Shown here piece after piece: positions 51,401 through 61,223 of a stretch of DNA of 64,000 bases. Positions within the stretch are counted from its first letter, which is position 1. Each line of letters opens with the position of its first letter. Below the pieces are notes generated by a model. That model searched no databases and was not told where the DNA came from. It saw only the letters and a program-made list of their open reading frames with translations. This DNA is from Spelaeicoccus albus. GTDB lineage: Bacteria > Actinomycetota > Actinomycetes > Actinomycetales > Brevibacteriaceae. A program made the translations under genes and the position numbers. The stretch spans positions 2,232,001 to 2,296,000 of the forward strand of contig NZ_JACBZP010000001.1 of NCBI RefSeq assembly GCF_013409065.1, read 5' to 3'.

Positions 51401-53401
51401 GTGAAAGGCGAAACCTCCGATACTTCCGAGCTGCTCGCTACAGCTGTCAAAGCCCTCGGGGGAGAACGTCGGGACGGCCAAGTCGCAATGGCCGAAGCCG
51501 TTGCCGATTCGCTGGCAACGGGTACGCATCTGTTGGTGCAGGCCGGTACCGGCACCGGCAAATCGCTTGCCTATCTCGTACCCGCCATCAGCCACGCCGT
51601 CGGCGCCGACGAGCCCGTGATGATTTCCACTGCGACGCTCGCCTTGCAAAATCAGATTGTCGCGCGTGATCTTCCGCGCGTCATCGATTCACTGAAGTCA
51701 GAGCTGCCGCGCGCGGCCGAAGTCGCGCTGGTCAAGGGCCGGCGCAATTACGTGTGCAAACACAAGCTGGACGGCGGGTATCCGGAAGAGTCCGGCGACA
51801 CGCTTTTCGACTTTGGCGCCGACGCCGCTGCCGGAGGGGCGGGAGGCGGCGCCGGCGGTACCAGCAAACTTGGCAAGGAAGTGTCCCGGCTTCGCGAATG
51901 GGCAGCGGCAACCGAGACCGGCGACCGTGACGAGGTCGTCCCGGGCGTGAGTGAGAAGGCGTGGGCGCAAGTGTCCGTCAACGCTTTTGACTGCCTGGGC
52001 GCGGCCAAATGTCCGGTTGCCGAGGCCTGCTTTTCCGAGCGCGCCCGCGCCAAGGCCGCCGACGCCGACGTGGTTGTGACGAACCACGCGTTGTTGGCAA
52101 TCGATTCTTTCGGCGACGCACAGGTGTTGCCCGAGCACGGGGCAGTCGTGATCGACGAGGCACATGAGCTGACCGATAGGGTTACCTCGGCGCTGGCCGG
52201 CAAGTTGACGCAGGCAATGGTGTCGTCCGCGGCGTCCAGTGCGCGCAAGCACATGTCGGTGAACCCGGCATCGCTGGAACGCGCCGGGGACGACTTGGCC
52301 GCGGCTTTGGAAGGCTCGGTGGCCGGACTGCTGCGCTCCGGGCCGGACGAAGCCCTCGGCTTGGCGCTGACGACGGTGCGGGACGCCGCCCGGTCGGCGT
52401 TGACGGCGTCGCAGTCCGAATCAAAGGAGACTGCCGACCCGGGAAGGCAGGTGGCACGCGCCAGACTGCAGGAGATCTTCGACTTGGCCGAGCGGATCCT
52501 GAGCGGGGCCGAGGACGACGTGCTGTGGATCGAACGCTCGACGTTCCGCGATGCCGAGACCGTCTCGGTGCAGGTGGCGCCGTTGTCGGTGGCCGGGCGG
52601 CTGCGTTCCGGACTGTTCGGTCAACGGACGGTCATTGCCACATCGGCAACTCTGACGCTCGGCGGATCGTTCAACCCGCTGGCCGGCTCGTTTGGCTTGA
52701 TCGGGGATGACGCGCCGAAGTGGCAAGGCCTCGACGTCGGTTCGCCGTTCGACTATCCCAGACAAGGGATCCTCTACACTGCCAAACATTTGGCGCCGCC
52801 GTCGCGCGGAGGCGCCGCCGACGACATGTTCCGCGAGCTCGAGGAACTCATCGCGGCGGCCGGCGGCGGGACGCTCGGCTTGTTCTCGTCGCGGCGTGCA
52901 GCGGAAGCGGCGGCCGAGGAAATGCGACGGCGACTCGATTTCCCGGTGATGTGCCAAGGAGACGATATAACGCCGACGCTCGTCAAACGGTTCGCCGCCA
53001 GTCGATCGGCATGCCTGTTCGGAACGCTGTCACTATGGCAGGGCGTCGATGTGCCCGGTCAGAATTGCCGGCTCGTCGTCATCGACCGGCTGCCGTTTCC
53101 GCGTCCCGACGACCCGTTGTCATCTGCCAGATCCGCCGATGTGGCGGCACGCGGGGGCAACGGGTTCATGAGCGTGTCGGCCACACATGCGGCCATCCGG
53201 CTGGCGCAGGGCGCCGGACGCTTGATCCGCACGCCCTCGGACCGGGGAGTCGTCGCAGTCCTCGATTCACGGTTGGCCACTGCCCGTTACGGCGGGTACC
53301 TTCGGGCCTCGTTGCCGCCGCTGTGGCCGACGACGAACGGTGAGCTGGTGCGCGGCGCGCTGCGCCGACTGGACGCGGCGGATACCGAGCCCGCGGGCTG
53401 A
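51401..53401 (+). CDS. DinG/XPD-type ATP-dependent DNA helicase
   Basis: A 666-residue superfamily 2 helicase. Seen: Walker A VQAGTGTGKSLAYLVPA (48-55 for AGTGTGKS), the four-cysteine iron-sulfur cluster region (KGRRNYVCKHKL, then NAFDCLGAAKCPVAEACF), the Walker B box VVIDEAHEL, and late motifs RLVVIDRLPFPRPDDPL and QGAGRLIRTPSDRGVVAVLDSRL. The layout is that of DinG/YoaA helicases, which unwind R-loops and repair intermediates with 5'-3' polarity. The GTG start has a TAGAGT box seven bases upstream. No LexA box is visible directly upstream; a terminator separates it from the convergent lexA gene. Confidence 0.92.
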   Translation: MKGETSDTSELLATAVKALGGERRDGQVAMAEAVADSLATGTHLLVQAGTGTGKSLAYLVPAISHAVGADEPVMISTATLALQNQIVARDLPRVIDSLKSELPRAAEVALVKGRRNYVCKHKLDGGYPEESGDTLFDFGADAAAGGAGGGAGGTSKLGKEVSRLREWAAATETGDRDEVVPGVSEKAWAQVSVNAFDCLGAAKCPVAEACFSERARAKAADADVVVTNHALLAIDSFGDAQVLPEHGAVVIDEAHELTDRVTSALAGKLTQAMVSSAASSARKHMSVNPASLERAGDDLAAALEGSVAGLLRSGPDEALGLALTTVRDAARSALTASQSESKETADPGRQVARARLQEIFDLAERILSGAEDDVLWIERSTFRDAETVSVQVAPLSVAGRLRSGLFGQRTVIATSATLTLGGSFNPLAGSFGLIGDDAPKWQGLDVGSPFDYPRQGILYTAKHLAPPSRGGAADDMFRELEELIAAAGGGTLGLFSSRRAAEAAAEEMRRRLDFPVMCQGDDITPTLVKRFAASRSACLFGTLSLWQGVDVPGQNCRLVVIDRLPFPRPDDPLSSARSADVAARGGNGFMSVSATHAAIRLAQGAGRLIRTPSDRGVVAVLDSRLATARYGGYLRASLPPLWPTTNGELVRGALRRLDAADTEPAG

Positions 53402-53424
53402 CGGGAGCGCGAACCGGCACAAAA

Positions 53425-53461
53425 AACCGGCCGGAGTACAGTCGATGTACTCCGGCCGGTT
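53425..53461. terminator. Bidirectional terminator between the helicase gene and lexA
   Basis: AACCGGCCGGAGTACA (53425-53440) and its exact complement (53446-53461) form a 16-pair stem with a GTCGA loop. An A-tract (53421-53426) flanks one side, giving a T-run in the lexA direction. The convergent stops lie at 53401 and 53477. Confidence 0.88.
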
Positions 53462-53476
53462 GCGCGGCACAGCGGC

Positions 53477-54241
53477 TCAGATACTGCGAAGCACCGAGAC
53501 GACTCGGCCAAGAATCGTGGCGTGGTCGCCGTTGATCGGCTCGAATGCCACATTGTGCGGCATCAGCCAGACGTGATCGACGTCCCGCTTCAACGTCTTG
53601 ACGGTCGCCTCGCCGTCGATCATGGCGGCGACGATCTCGCCGTTTTCCGCCGAGGGCTGCTGGCGAACAACTACCCAGTCACCGTCGCAAATGGCGGCCT
53701 CGATCATTGAATCGCCGACGACCTTCAGCATGAACAACTCACCGTTGCCCACAAGCTGTTTGGGTAGCGGGAATACGTCCTCCACGGCTTGCTCGGCGAG
53801 GATCGGACCGCCTGCGGCAATACGGCCGACAACGGGGACCAGCGCGGGGACGGGGCCGAGCTCCGGATCGCGCTGCTGCTCGAAATCGTCCTCGTTCATG
53901 ACCTCAATGGCACGCGGACGCTTGGGATCGCGCCGGAGGAAGCCGAGTCGTTCGAGCTGGCTGAGCTGGTGCGCCACGCTGGACAGGCTGGCGAGCCCCA
54001 CGGCCGCGCCGATCTCGCGCATGCTCGGCGGATAGCCGCGCACCGACACGGCATGCCGGATGGTTTCCAGTACGAGCTTTTGCCGGGCCGAGAGCCGGTT
54101 GTAGTTCGGCGATGTGTGCAACTCGTGCACGCTGGCGTCGGAGACCTCGGTATGGGCGCGTACGGCCGCCACATCCGCCGCCACTTCTTCGTCGCTCGGC
54201 CGGCCCGGACGCCGGTGCGAAGCGGAACTGTCGCTGGTCAT
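53477..54241 (-). CDS. lexA: SOS repressor LexA
   Basis: LexA represses the SOS regulon and cleaves itself when RecA filaments form. From ATG 54241 it has 254 residues: a polar N-terminal extension (1-47), the winged helix [51 protein letters not shown], the cleavage site Ala143-Gly144 in GRIAAGGPI, and the catalytic dyad Ser178 ([10 protein letters not shown]) and Lys215 ([10 protein letters not shown]). All required residues are present. GGGAGA precedes ATG 54241; an in-frame ATG at 54319 would add 26 residues and has GGAGG 12 bases upstream. LexA boxes in the intergenic region indicate autoregulation. Confidence 0.95.
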   Translation of the reverse strand: MTSDSSASHRRPGRPSDEEVAADVAAVRAHTEVSDASVHELHTSPNYNRLSARQKLVLETIRHAVSVRGYPPSMREIGAAVGLASLSSVAHQLSQLERLGFLRRDPKRPRAIEVMNEDDFEQQRDPELGPVPALVPVVGRIAAGGPILAEQAVEDVFPLPKQLVGNGELFMLKVVGDSMIEAAICDGDWVVVRQQPSAENGEIVAAMIDGEATVKTLKRDVDHVWLMPHNVAFEPINGDHATILGRVVSVLRSI

Positions 54242-54362
54242 CGTTGATCTCCCATGCACTAGTCGGACCGTCGGCGCCGCAGGTACGTCCGACCGGTTGT
54301 CGGTGCTCGCTGACAGCATGCGTTCTATGTACCTCCAGCTTAGCTTTACCGAACGAACGTAT

Positions 54363-54376
54363 CAAACGTTTGTTCG
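54363..54376. promoter_or_regulatory. LexA (SOS) box of lexA
   Basis: On the minus strand this reads CGAACAAACGTTTG, a perfect match to CGAACRNRYGTTYG. It lies 44 bases upstream of the earlier lexA ATG (54319) and serves autoregulation, possibly also the divergent gene. Confidence 0.88.
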
Positions 54377-54441
54377 ACAAATTCTCGAAAAATTGTGGAC
54401 ACACGTTCGAATGATTGCTACAAATAGTACAAAGGTTCTAT

Positions 54442-54455
54442 CGAATAAACGTTCG
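54442..54455. promoter_or_regulatory. Second SOS box, LysM-gene side
   Basis: CGAATAAACGTTCG matches the LexA consensus at 13 of 14 positions. It is 69 bases before the LysM gene start, a good place to repress that gene. Confidence 0.75.
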
Positions 54456-54524
54456 GTTGACGATGCCGACTCTCTTGATTTCCGGGGAGCCGAGAACACC
54501 GGCCGGACCGAAAGGACGACTGAC

Positions 54525-54971
54525 ATGAGCATCGCACTTCAGGGTTACGGAGTTCAGGGACACACACTCCAGGGCCGCGCACTCCAGGGCCGCGCCGGTC
54601 AGCGCCGTGCGATTCGGCGCCGCGGAGCAAGTGCCGGCGCGGGGCGGAGAATCCGACTCAACCGACGCGGCCGGATCGTCGTCGGCATAGGCGCGGCGAT
54701 CATGGTCGGGGCAGCGGCGCTGATCATCGGTGGCATGCTCGGCATCGTTTCCGGCGCGGTCTCCGAAGCGCCCGCGGCCGCGTCGTCGACACCTGCGCAG
54801 CTCGACGTCGATCACGTCACGGTCCGCGAGGGCCAGACACTGTGGCAAATCGCGTCCACGGCAGCGCCGAACGCGGATCCGCGCGAAACGATCCTGCAGA
54901 TCCAAAAGCTCAACAACCTGCCAACGTCCGCAGTGCGGGCGGGCCAGACGATAGCCGTCCCGCGGTACTGA
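54525..54971 (+). CDS. SOS-linked LysM-domain membrane protein, probable cell-division inhibitor
   Basis: A 148-residue protein. It has a Gln/Gly/Arg-rich cytoplasmic tail with repeated LQG units (ALQGYGVQGHTLQGRALQGRAG, 4-25), a membrane helix (GRIVVGIGAAIMVGAAALIIGGMLGIVSG, about 48-77), and an external LysM domain (about 98-147: VTVREGQTLWQIASTAAPNADPRETILQIQKLNNL). Genes of this form sit opposite lexA in many Gram-positives: YneA in Bacillus and Rv2719c in mycobacteria, SOS-induced proteins that delay division through the cell wall. Sequence similarity outside LysM is slight, so the assignment rests on domain layout, position and the SOS box. ATG 54525 follows AAAGGACG. Confidence 0.82.
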   Translation: MSIALQGYGVQGHTLQGRALQGRAGQRRAIRRRGASAGAGRRIRLNRRGRIVVGIGAAIMVGAAALIIGGMLGIVSGAVSEAPAAASSTPAQLDVDHVTVREGQTLWQIASTAAPNADPRETILQIQKLNNLPTSAVRAGQTIAVPRY

Positions 54972-54975
54972 ATTC

Positions 54976-54995
54976 GCCGGCCCGGGTGGGCCGGC
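54976..54995 (+). terminator. GC hairpin after the LysM gene
   Basis: GCCGGCCC (54976-54983) pairs with GGGCCGGC (54988-54995) around GGGT, five bases after the stop. No T-tract follows; a probable terminator before hisC. Confidence 0.55.
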
Positions 54996-55052
54996 GCGGC
55001 GCCCGGCCGCCCGCCGGGACGAATGAGTCGTCCGGGCGGGTAAAATCGGGAC

Positions 55053-56150
55053 GTGACCGATGTGACCATTTCCGACTTGCCGCTCCGCGAAGACTTGCGC
55101 GGCCGCACTCCGTACGGCGCCCCGCAATTGGACGTCGCCGTGCGGCTCAACACCAACGAAAATTCCTTCCCGGTGCCCGAGGACGTCGCGGTGGCCATCG
55201 TGCAGGCATTGGCGGGGCAGGTTCGCGACCTCAACCGATATCCGGACCGCGATTTCACTGTCTTGCGGGAGAAGCTCGCCGCCTATCTCGGCCACGGGCT
55301 GACTCCGGAGCACATCTGGGCGGCAAACGGCTCGAACGAGGTGCTGTCCCAGATCGTTCAGGCATTTGGCGGGCCCGGACGATCGGCCATCGGGTTCACC
55401 CCCAGCTATTCGATGCATCCGATTATCACGACCGGCACGTCGACGACGTGGATCGAAGCCCGCAGGGACGACGATTTCCGGATCGACCGTGACGACGCGG
55501 TCCGCATCGTGCGCGAAAAGCGCCCCGATGTCGTATTCCTCTGCTCACCGAACAATCCGACGGGCACCGCGCTTGAACTGGACGTCGTGCGCGATGCGTA
55601 CGAATCGACCGACGGGATAGTCGTCGTCGACGAGGCGTATGCGGAATTCGCTCGCGCCGGCACCCCCAGTGCACTGACGCTCTTGCCTGGCCGACCGCGC
55701 CTGCTCGTCTCGCGCACCATGAGCAAGGCGTTTGCGTTGGCCGGGGCGCGGTTGGGATATCTGGCAGCCGATCCGGCCGTCATTGACGCCTTGCGTCTGG
55801 TGCGGCTTCCGTACCATTTGTCGGCGCTGACGCAGGCTGCGGCGTGCGCGGCCCTCGACCACGCCGATGAACTGCTGGACGGCGTCGAGGCGCTCAAGGA
55901 CCAGCGCGACCGTATTGTGCGGGAGTTGACGGAGCTTGGCTTGCGGGCGGTTCCGTCCGATTCCAATTTCGTGTTCTTCGGTGGGCTGCACGATTCGGAG
56001 GCGACTTGGCAGGCATTGCTCGACCGTGATGTGCTGGTGCGGGACGTCGGCATTCCCGGCTACCTGCGCGTGAGCGCCGGAACCGAAGCCGAAACCACCA
56101 GCTTTCTGCAAGCGCTGGCCGCCGTCCTGCACAGCGCTTCCACCCAGTGA
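55053..56150 (+). CDS. hisC: Histidinol-phosphate aminotransferase
   Basis: HisC transaminates imidazole-acetol phosphate with glutamate in histidine synthesis, using PLP. The 365-residue protein has [55 protein letters not shown], the PLP-site CSPNNPTGT and VVDEAYAEF, and the Schiff-base Lys225 in [18 protein letters not shown]. It heads the his cluster hisC-hisB-(membrane protein)-hisH-priA; hisD is not seen upstream, which is unusual since hisD normally precedes hisC. TAAAAT (55041-55046) ends six bases before GTG 55053, predicting a leaderless transcript. Confidence 0.96.
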   Translation: MTDVTISDLPLREDLRGRTPYGAPQLDVAVRLNTNENSFPVPEDVAVAIVQALAGQVRDLNRYPDRDFTVLREKLAAYLGHGLTPEHIWAANGSNEVLSQIVQAFGGPGRSAIGFTPSYSMHPIITTGTSTTWIEARRDDDFRIDRDDAVRIVREKRPDVVFLCSPNNPTGTALELDVVRDAYESTDGIVVVDEAYAEFARAGTPSALTLLPGRPRLLVSRTMSKAFALAGARLGYLAADPAVIDALRLVRLPYHLSALTQAAACAALDHADELLDGVEALKDQRDRIVRELTELGLRAVPSDSNFVFFGGLHDSEATWQALLDRDVLVRDVGIPGYLRVSAGTEAETTSFLQALAAVLHSASTQ

Positions 56151-56161
56151 AAGGCACGACC

Positions 56162-56767
56162 ATGAGTGACGACCGCGTCTTTAGCCTGAGCCGGGAGACA
56201 AGTGAATCGTCGGTTCGCGTCGAACTCAACCTCGACGGGACCGGTCAATCGTCGATAGCCACGACCGTGCCGTTTTACGATCACATGCTCACGAGCTTGA
56301 GCAAGCATTCGCTCATCGATCTCAGTGTGACCTCGAACGGCGACACCGACGTCGATGTCCACCACACGGTGGAAGACACGGCGATAGTCATTGGCGAGGC
56401 GTTGCGCGGGGCGCTCGGCGACAAGGCCGGAATCCGACGCTTTGGCGACGCCGTCGTCCCGCTGGACGAAGCGTTGGCGCAAGCGGTCGTTGACGTGTCC
56501 GGTCGTCCGTACCTGGTGCACACCGGTGAGCCGGACGGGCAGGCCTATCACCGGATCGGCGGTCACTTCACCGGATCGCTGACGCGTCACGTGTTTGAAT
56601 CGCTGGCGCTGCACGCGGGAATCGCCCTGCATGTGCGGCTTCTTGCCGGCCGCGACCCGCATCACATCGTCGAAGCCCAGTTCAAGGCAGTGGCCCGTGC
56701 CCTGCGATCGGCGATCGAACCCGACCCGCGGGTCAGCGGCGTCCCGAGCACGAAAGGCGCGCTGTGA
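56162..56767 (+). CDS. hisB: Imidazoleglycerol-phosphate dehydratase
   Basis: HisB dehydrates imidazole glycerol phosphate, the step before HisC. The 201-residue monofunctional enzyme has the metal-binding segments [54 protein letters not shown], and [27 protein letters not shown]. There is no HisN phosphatase domain. ATG 56162 is preferred over GTG 56147 (which overlaps the hisC stop) because AAAGG sits about seven bases before it; both are possible. The stop overlaps the next GTG by four bases. Confidence 0.95.
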   Translation: MSDDRVFSLSRETSESSVRVELNLDGTGQSSIATTVPFYDHMLTSLSKHSLIDLSVTSNGDTDVDVHHTVEDTAIVIGEALRGALGDKAGIRRFGDAVVPLDEALAQAVVDVSGRPYLVHTGEPDGQAYHRIGGHFTGSLTRHVFESLALHAGIALHVRLLAGRDPHHIVEAQFKAVARALRSAIEPDPRVSGVPSTKGAL

Positions 56768-57375
56768 CGGCCACCCGCATCATTGCACTGACACCGTTCG
56801 GCCGGCCCGATCAACTGGCCGCGGCGTGCGTGCTGGCGAAGATCCACGGCACTGTCGTGCCGGTCGGCGATTTCAGCGCCATCGCGTTGGGCGACGATTC
56901 GGACGAAGCCCGGACCGCTGCGGCCTCACTGTCGGAATTGGCCGGCCGGCACGAACTTCTGCTCTTGATCAGCACCGAGGAACATATCGACGCCTCGCAA
57001 TGGCGCCACGGCAAGCACGAGAACGACGTGCCCGCCGGGCTGGCACTGTCCAGCCTCCCGGACGAACTCGAAGATCTGGTGTTGGGCCGCACCGAACCGA
57101 GCGCCGTGAAAGGAAGCATCGACACGCGATCGATGTCGCGTCGGCAAGCCAGCGCCGCGACAATGACCGGTGAGAGGGCACGCGTGGCCCGCACCGCTGC
57201 GGTGTGGATTCTCGGTGTCGTGTGTGCAGCCATCCTGGGCATCGTGTTCGCCGTGATGGCAATTGCCGGCTCCGCCGTGGCCTGGATCGGCGTCGCCGTG
57301 GCAGTCGTCTTGGTCGTCATCGCCGCGTGGCGCACTCGCAAAGTTGTCACAGCCGCTACGGCGAACTCGGCATGA
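56764..57375 (+). CDS. Membrane protein inserted in the his operon
   Basis: A 203-residue protein. Residues 1-110 form a soluble domain ([70 protein letters not shown]) without a motif I recognise; 140-190 hold two membrane helices ([25 protein letters not shown] and [19 protein letters not shown]). It overlaps the hisB stop (GTGA) and precedes hisH by 16 bases, so it is co-translated with histidine enzymes. Other actinobacteria have small hydrophobic genes at this position, but I know no function. Involvement in histidine synthesis is not shown. Confidence 0.72.
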   Translation: MTATRIIALTPFGRPDQLAAACVLAKIHGTVVPVGDFSAIALGDDSDEARTAAASLSELAGRHELLLLISTEEHIDASQWRHGKHENDVPAGLALSSLPDELEDLVLGRTEPSAVKGSIDTRSMSRRQASAATMTGERARVARTAAVWILGVVCAAILGIVFAVMAIAGSAVAWIGVAVAVVLVVIAAWRTRKVVTAATANSA

Positions 57376-57391
57376 CGCGCGGGAGCCGGTC

Positions 57392-58072
57392 ATGAGCACC
57401 ATCGTCGTATTCGACTACGGGTCGGGCAACGTGCGCTCCGCCGTGCGGGCTGCCGAACGCACCGGCGCGGACGTCGTGCTCAGTAGCGACACTGCCAGGG
57501 CCGGTGACGCGGACGGCGTCATCATTCCGGGCGTCGGCGCGTTTGCCTCGGTTGCGCGAGGCCTGGCGGACGCCGGCGGCGACGACTTGATCCGGCAGCG
57601 CATCCGTGACGGGCGCCCCACGCTCGCCATCTGCGTCGGCCTGCAGGTCTTGTTCGAGCGCGGCGTCGAGGGCGATATCGAGTCCGAAGGGCTCGGCATC
57701 TGGCCCGGCACCGTGACGAGGCTGCGCGCTCCCGTCGTCCCGCATATGGGGTGGTCCGAAGTGAGCCCGCCGGAAGGCAGTCGGCTGTTTGCCGGGATTG
57801 GCGGCGAGCGTTTTTATTTCGTGCATTCGTACGCCGCATCCGACGGTCCGCCCGGCGCCCTGACGACGTGGGCCGAGCACGGCGGGCGCTTTGTGGCAGC
57901 GGTCGAGGACGGGCCCGTGTCGGCCACCCAATTCCATCCGGAGAAGTCCGGGGAGGCCGGACGTCGTCTCCTTGTCAATTGGGCCGCCGGCCTCGGCGCC
58001 GACGAGGCACGGCCCGGCGCGGGGGCCGGCGAAGCAGACCCGAAAGACAGCGACAAAAGGAATCAAACGTGA
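57392..58072 (+). CDS. hisH: Imidazole glycerol phosphate synthase, glutaminase subunit
   Basis: HisH hydrolyses glutamine and passes ammonia to HisF, which is not in this window. The 226-residue protein has [22 protein letters not shown], the nucleophile Cys81 in [29 protein letters not shown], and the His182/Glu184 pair in [10 protein letters not shown]. The elbow reads CVGLQ rather than the more usual CLGMQ. The last 25 residues are a hydrophilic tail before the next start. ATG 57392 follows GGGAG; the stop overlaps the priA GTG by four bases. Confidence 0.95.
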   Translation: MSTIVVFDYGSGNVRSAVRAAERTGADVVLSSDTARAGDADGVIIPGVGAFASVARGLADAGGDDLIRQRIRDGRPTLAICVGLQVLFERGVEGDIESEGLGIWPGTVTRLRAPVVPHMGWSEVSPPEGSRLFAGIGGERFYFVHSYAASDGPPGALTTWAEHGGRFVAAVEDGPVSATQFHPEKSGEAGRRLLVNWAAGLGADEARPGAGAGEADPKDSDKRNQT

Positions 58073-58815
58073 GCGAGCTCAGCGATACTCCCCGGTTGAC
58101 ACTGCTGCCGGCCGTCGACGTTGTCGACGGCAAGGCGGTGCGGTTGGTGCAAGGGAAGGCCGGCAGTGAAACCGACTATGGATCGCCGCTGGACGTCGCA
58201 CTCGATTTTCAGCGGTCCGGCGCCGAGTGGATCCACCTGGTGGATCTGGACGCCGCGTTCGGCCGCGGCGACAACCATCGACTGCTCCGCAAGGTTGTCA
58301 AAGCACTCGACATCAACGTCGAAATCTCCGGCGGTATCCGTGACGACGAGTCGCTGGCACGGGCCATCGACACCGGCGCGGCCCGCATCAACATCGGCAC
58401 TGCCGCCTTGGAGGATCCGGACTGGACGGCGGACGTGATCGCCCGATACGGCTCGCAAGTCGCGGTCGGTCTCGACGTGCGCGGAACGACGCTCGCCGCA
58501 CGCGGCTGGACGGAGCCGGGTGGCGACTTGTGGGAGGTCCTCGCTGCCCTCGAAGAATCCGGATGTGCGCGGTACGTCGTCACCGATGTCACCAAGGACG
58601 GTACCTTGGCCGGGCCGAACGTCGACCTGCTGACCCGGATCTGCCGCAAGACCGACCGACCGGTCGTGGCATCCGGGGGAATTTCGAGCCTTGACGACAT
58701 TGCGGCTTTGCGCGAACTCGTGCCGCTCGGCGTCGATGCCGCAATCGTCGGCAAGGCACTCTATGCCGGCAACTTCACGCTGGAGGCGGCTCTCGACGTC
58801 GCCGGACTCGACTGA
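58069..58815 (+). CDS. priA: Phosphoribosyl isomerase HisA/PriA
   Basis: HisA isomerises ProFAR to PRFAR; in actinobacteria the enzyme (PriA) usually also does the TrpF step of tryptophan synthesis because no separate trpF exists. The 248-residue barrel has [64 protein letters not shown], the catalytic aspartates Asp17 and Asp177 ([14 protein letters not shown]), and [11 protein letters not shown]. The GSETDYGSP segment fits actinobacterial PriA. GTG 58069 follows AAAAGG. Dual function is an inference from the family; I cannot check for trpF elsewhere. Confidence 0.93.
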   Translation: MSELSDTPRLTLLPAVDVVDGKAVRLVQGKAGSETDYGSPLDVALDFQRSGAEWIHLVDLDAAFGRGDNHRLLRKVVKALDINVEISGGIRDDESLARAIDTGAARINIGTAALEDPDWTADVIARYGSQVAVGLDVRGTTLAARGWTEPGGDLWEVLAALEESGCARYVVTDVTKDGTLAGPNVDLLTRICRKTDRPVVASGGISSLDDIAALRELVPLGVDAAIVGKALYAGNFTLEAALDVAGLD

Positions 58816-59582
58816 TGCCGGCCGGACCCTTTTCCACCGGTTCCGACCCGACGGGTTCCGACTCCGCGGGGGTGCCCTGGGCAGGACGCGATCTGCGGCC
58901 CAATCCGTTTGCCGGCGACACGGGGGAGTCCGATCCCGAGCTCGTCGAGCTGATGCGCGCGGCCGTCGGGTCGACGTCTGCCGACCGGCACCGGGCGGTC
59001 GTCGAAGCTTTGGCTCCGGCACGGCTATTCGTCCCCATCGTCGCGGCGCCGGGCGAGACGGAGACCACCGACGACGGGCTCGAAGCCGACAAGAGCGCCG
59101 ATATGGCCATGGTGACCGTTGCGGCGCCCGACGGGCGCCGGACCGTTCCCGCATTCACCTCGGTGGCGCTGTTGGCGGCGTGGTCGAGCGAAGCGCGCCC
59201 GGTCCCGGTCGAATCCGTCCGCTTGATGCTCTCTGCGGTGTCCGAGGACGCGCAGCTCGTCATCATCGACCCCGGCACCGACTACGCGTTTCTCGTCCGG
59301 CGGCCCGCCGTCTGGGCGCTGGCGCAGGGAAAGCCGTGGACGCCGTCCTGGGCCGATCCGGACGTCGCGGACGCACTTGACCGCGCGGCGGCCGGCATCC
59401 CGGCCATCACGGAGATCGCCTGCCTACCCGGGACCGATACCGAGGCCCGGCTCGAGTTGACGATGGTGCCCGGACTCGGCCGTGACGAGCTCACCGACGT
59501 GCTGACCCGTTTTCAAAACGCCCTCACGCAAAGCACCGTGATTGCCGAGGGCATTGATTCCCTGGCAATCACGGTGCAATGA
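58815..59582 (+). CDS. SseB-family protein
   Basis: A 255-residue protein with an SseB N-terminal-type domain: VELMRAAVGSTSADRHRAVVEALAPARLFVPIVA, MAMVTVAAPDGRRTVPAFTSVALLAAWSSEARPVPVESVRLMLSAVSEDAQLVIIDPGTDYAFLVRRPAVWALAQGKPW. The first 45 residues are Pro/Gly/Ser-rich. Actinobacteria regularly carry an SseB gene after hisA/priA and near infC; its role is unknown, and the Salmonella secretion protein that gave the name is unrelated in function. The ATG overlaps the priA stop by one base (TGATG). It ends 46 bases before the convergent catalase gene. Confidence 0.88.
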   Translation: MPAGPFSTGSDPTGSDSAGVPWAGRDLRPNPFAGDTGESDPELVELMRAAVGSTSADRHRAVVEALAPARLFVPIVAAPGETETTDDGLEADKSADMAMVTVAAPDGRRTVPAFTSVALLAAWSSEARPVPVESVRLMLSAVSEDAQLVIIDPGTDYAFLVRRPAVWALAQGKPWTPSWADPDVADALDRAAAGIPAITEIACLPGTDTEARLELTMVPGLGRDELTDVLTRFQNALTQSTVIAEGIDSLAITVQ

Positions 59583-59628
59583 TCACGGCGCGGCGCCCGG
59601 CCGTGGGCGGCGCGGAGCCGACCGGGGC

Positions 59629-61167
59629 CTAGCGGCGGGCGGCAAGCAGTTCGTCGTCCGTGTCCCGGCCCGGCGATGAATTCGCGGTTGCGGAGCCTTG
59701 GTTCTCCGCCTGCGCCGAGCGCACGACGTTTTCGATCCGGGAACCGATCTCGGCGTCCACGTTCTTCCAGTACTCGAACGCCTTGAGCAGCACCGGCTCG
59801 GTCACGCCGCCCAACAGGGCGCCCGAGACGTTGCCGACGAATCTGTCGCGTGCCGCGTCGTCCATGACGTCGCGGACAAGTGCACCGGCCTGACTGAAAT
59901 CGTCGTCGTCCGGACGCAGCGTGTAGGCCTGTCGAACCATGTCGCCGTCTGATTCCCAGTTGTTCTCGGTCGACAAGGACTGATCCGCGTGCGGGCCGCC
60001 GTACGAGTTGGGCGCGTATTCGGCCCTGTCTTTCGGATAGTTCTTGTACGTCATCGCGCCGTCGCGGCTGTACGAGTTGACTTCAGTCTTCGGCGCATTG
60101 ACCGGCAGCTGAGCATAGTTCGGTCCGATGCGGTGGCGATGCGTGTCGGCGTAGGCGAAGACTCGGCCCAGCAGCATCTTGTCCGGCGAAAGTCCGATGC
60201 CCGGCACGAGGTTGGACGGTGCGAATGCGGCCTGCTCGATCTGGGCGAAGTAGTCGACGGGGTTGCGGCTCAACTCCATCGTGCCGACCTCGATCAACGG
60301 GTAGTCGGAGTGCGGCCACACCTTTGTCACGTCGAACGGGTTGAGATGGTACGTCTTGGCGTCCTCGTACGGCATGATCTGCACCTTGAGGGTCCAGCTC
60401 GGGGTGTCGCCGCGGTCGATTGCCTCCTGCAGGTCGCGGCGGTGGTAGTCGCCGTCGATTCCTGCCATCTCGTCGGCGTCCGTCTGCGTGAAATATTCGA
60501 TGCCCTGGTCGCTGATGAAGTGGTATTTGATCCAGAACCGCTCGCCTGCGGCGTTGATCCACTGATAGGTGTGCGAGCCGTAACCGTTCTGGTGGCGCCA
60601 GGTGCGCGGAATGCCGCGATCGCCCATCACCCAGGTCACTTGGTGGGCGCTGGCCGGCACGTTCGTCCAAAAGTCCCACTGCATGTTGTTATCGCGCAGT
60701 CCGGTGTTCGACCGGCGCTTTTGCGAGTGGATGAAGTCGGGGAACTGGATGGCGTCACGGATGAAGAAGACCGGCGTGTTGTTGCCGACGAGGTCGTAGT
60801 TGCCTTCATCGGTGTAGAACTTCAGCGCGAATCCGCGCGGATCGCGCCACGTGTCGGGGGAGCCGAGTTCGCCGGCGACCGTGGAGAAGCGGGCAAGCAT
60901 CTCCACTTCGGAGCCGGGCTGGAACAACGACGCCTTCGTGTACTTGCTCACGTCGTTGGTCACGGTAAACGTCCCGAAGGCGCCGCCGCCCTTGGCGTGG
61001 ACGACGCGCTCCGGCACGCGTTCACGGTTGAAGTGGGCGAGCTTTTCGATCAGGTAATGATCCTGCAGCAGGATCGGGCCGCCCGGGCCAATCGTCAGCG
61101 AGTGCTGGTCGCTGCCGGCCGGGGCGCCGAAATCGTTCGTCGTGACGTGCGTGGTGCCTTCGCTCAC
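59629..61167 (-). CDS. katA: Heme catalase, small-subunit clade
   Basis: A 512-residue monofunctional catalase that splits hydrogen peroxide. Catalytic His57 is in [18 protein letters not shown], the distal Asn130 in [15 protein letters not shown], and the heme-ligand Tyr340 in [20 protein letters not shown]. The C-terminal part from about 380 ([43 protein letters not shown]) is typical of clade 3 enzymes, which bind NADPH; no large flavodoxin-like tail is present. GTG 61167 is preceded by AAGGAG. It lies 56 bases after the Fur-family gene on the same strand, so it is expected to be peroxide- or metal-induced through that repressor. Confidence 0.96.
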   Translation of the reverse strand: MSEGTTHVTTNDFGAPAGSDQHSLTIGPGGPILLQDHYLIEKLAHFNRERVPERVVHAKGGGAFGTFTVTNDVSKYTKASLFQPGSEVEMLARFSTVAGELGSPDTWRDPRGFALKFYTDEGNYDLVGNNTPVFFIRDAIQFPDFIHSQKRRSNTGLRDNNMQWDFWTNVPASAHQVTWVMGDRGIPRTWRHQNGYGSHTYQWINAAGERFWIKYHFISDQGIEYFTQTDADEMAGIDGDYHRRDLQEAIDRGDTPSWTLKVQIMPYEDAKTYHLNPFDVTKVWPHSDYPLIEVGTMELSRNPVDYFAQIEQAAFAPSNLVPGIGLSPDKMLLGRVFAYADTHRHRIGPNYAQLPVNAPKTEVNSYSRDGAMTYKNYPKDRAEYAPNSYGGPHADQSLSTENNWESDGDMVRQAYTLRPDDDDFSQAGALVRDVMDDAARDRFVGNVSGALLGGVTEPVLLKAFEYWKNVDAEIGSRIENVVRSAQAENQGSATANSSPGRDTDDELLAARR

Positions 61168-61223
61168 AAGTTCTCCTTTTGCGATGGGTGGGTCCTATTG
61201 TCGGTGTGTCGGGTGGGCGGCGG

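Noticed and set aside
54396-54409. A third possible LexA box between lexA and the LysM gene
   Set aside because: It differs from the consensus at two conserved half-site positions, so I count only the boxes at 54363 and 54442.
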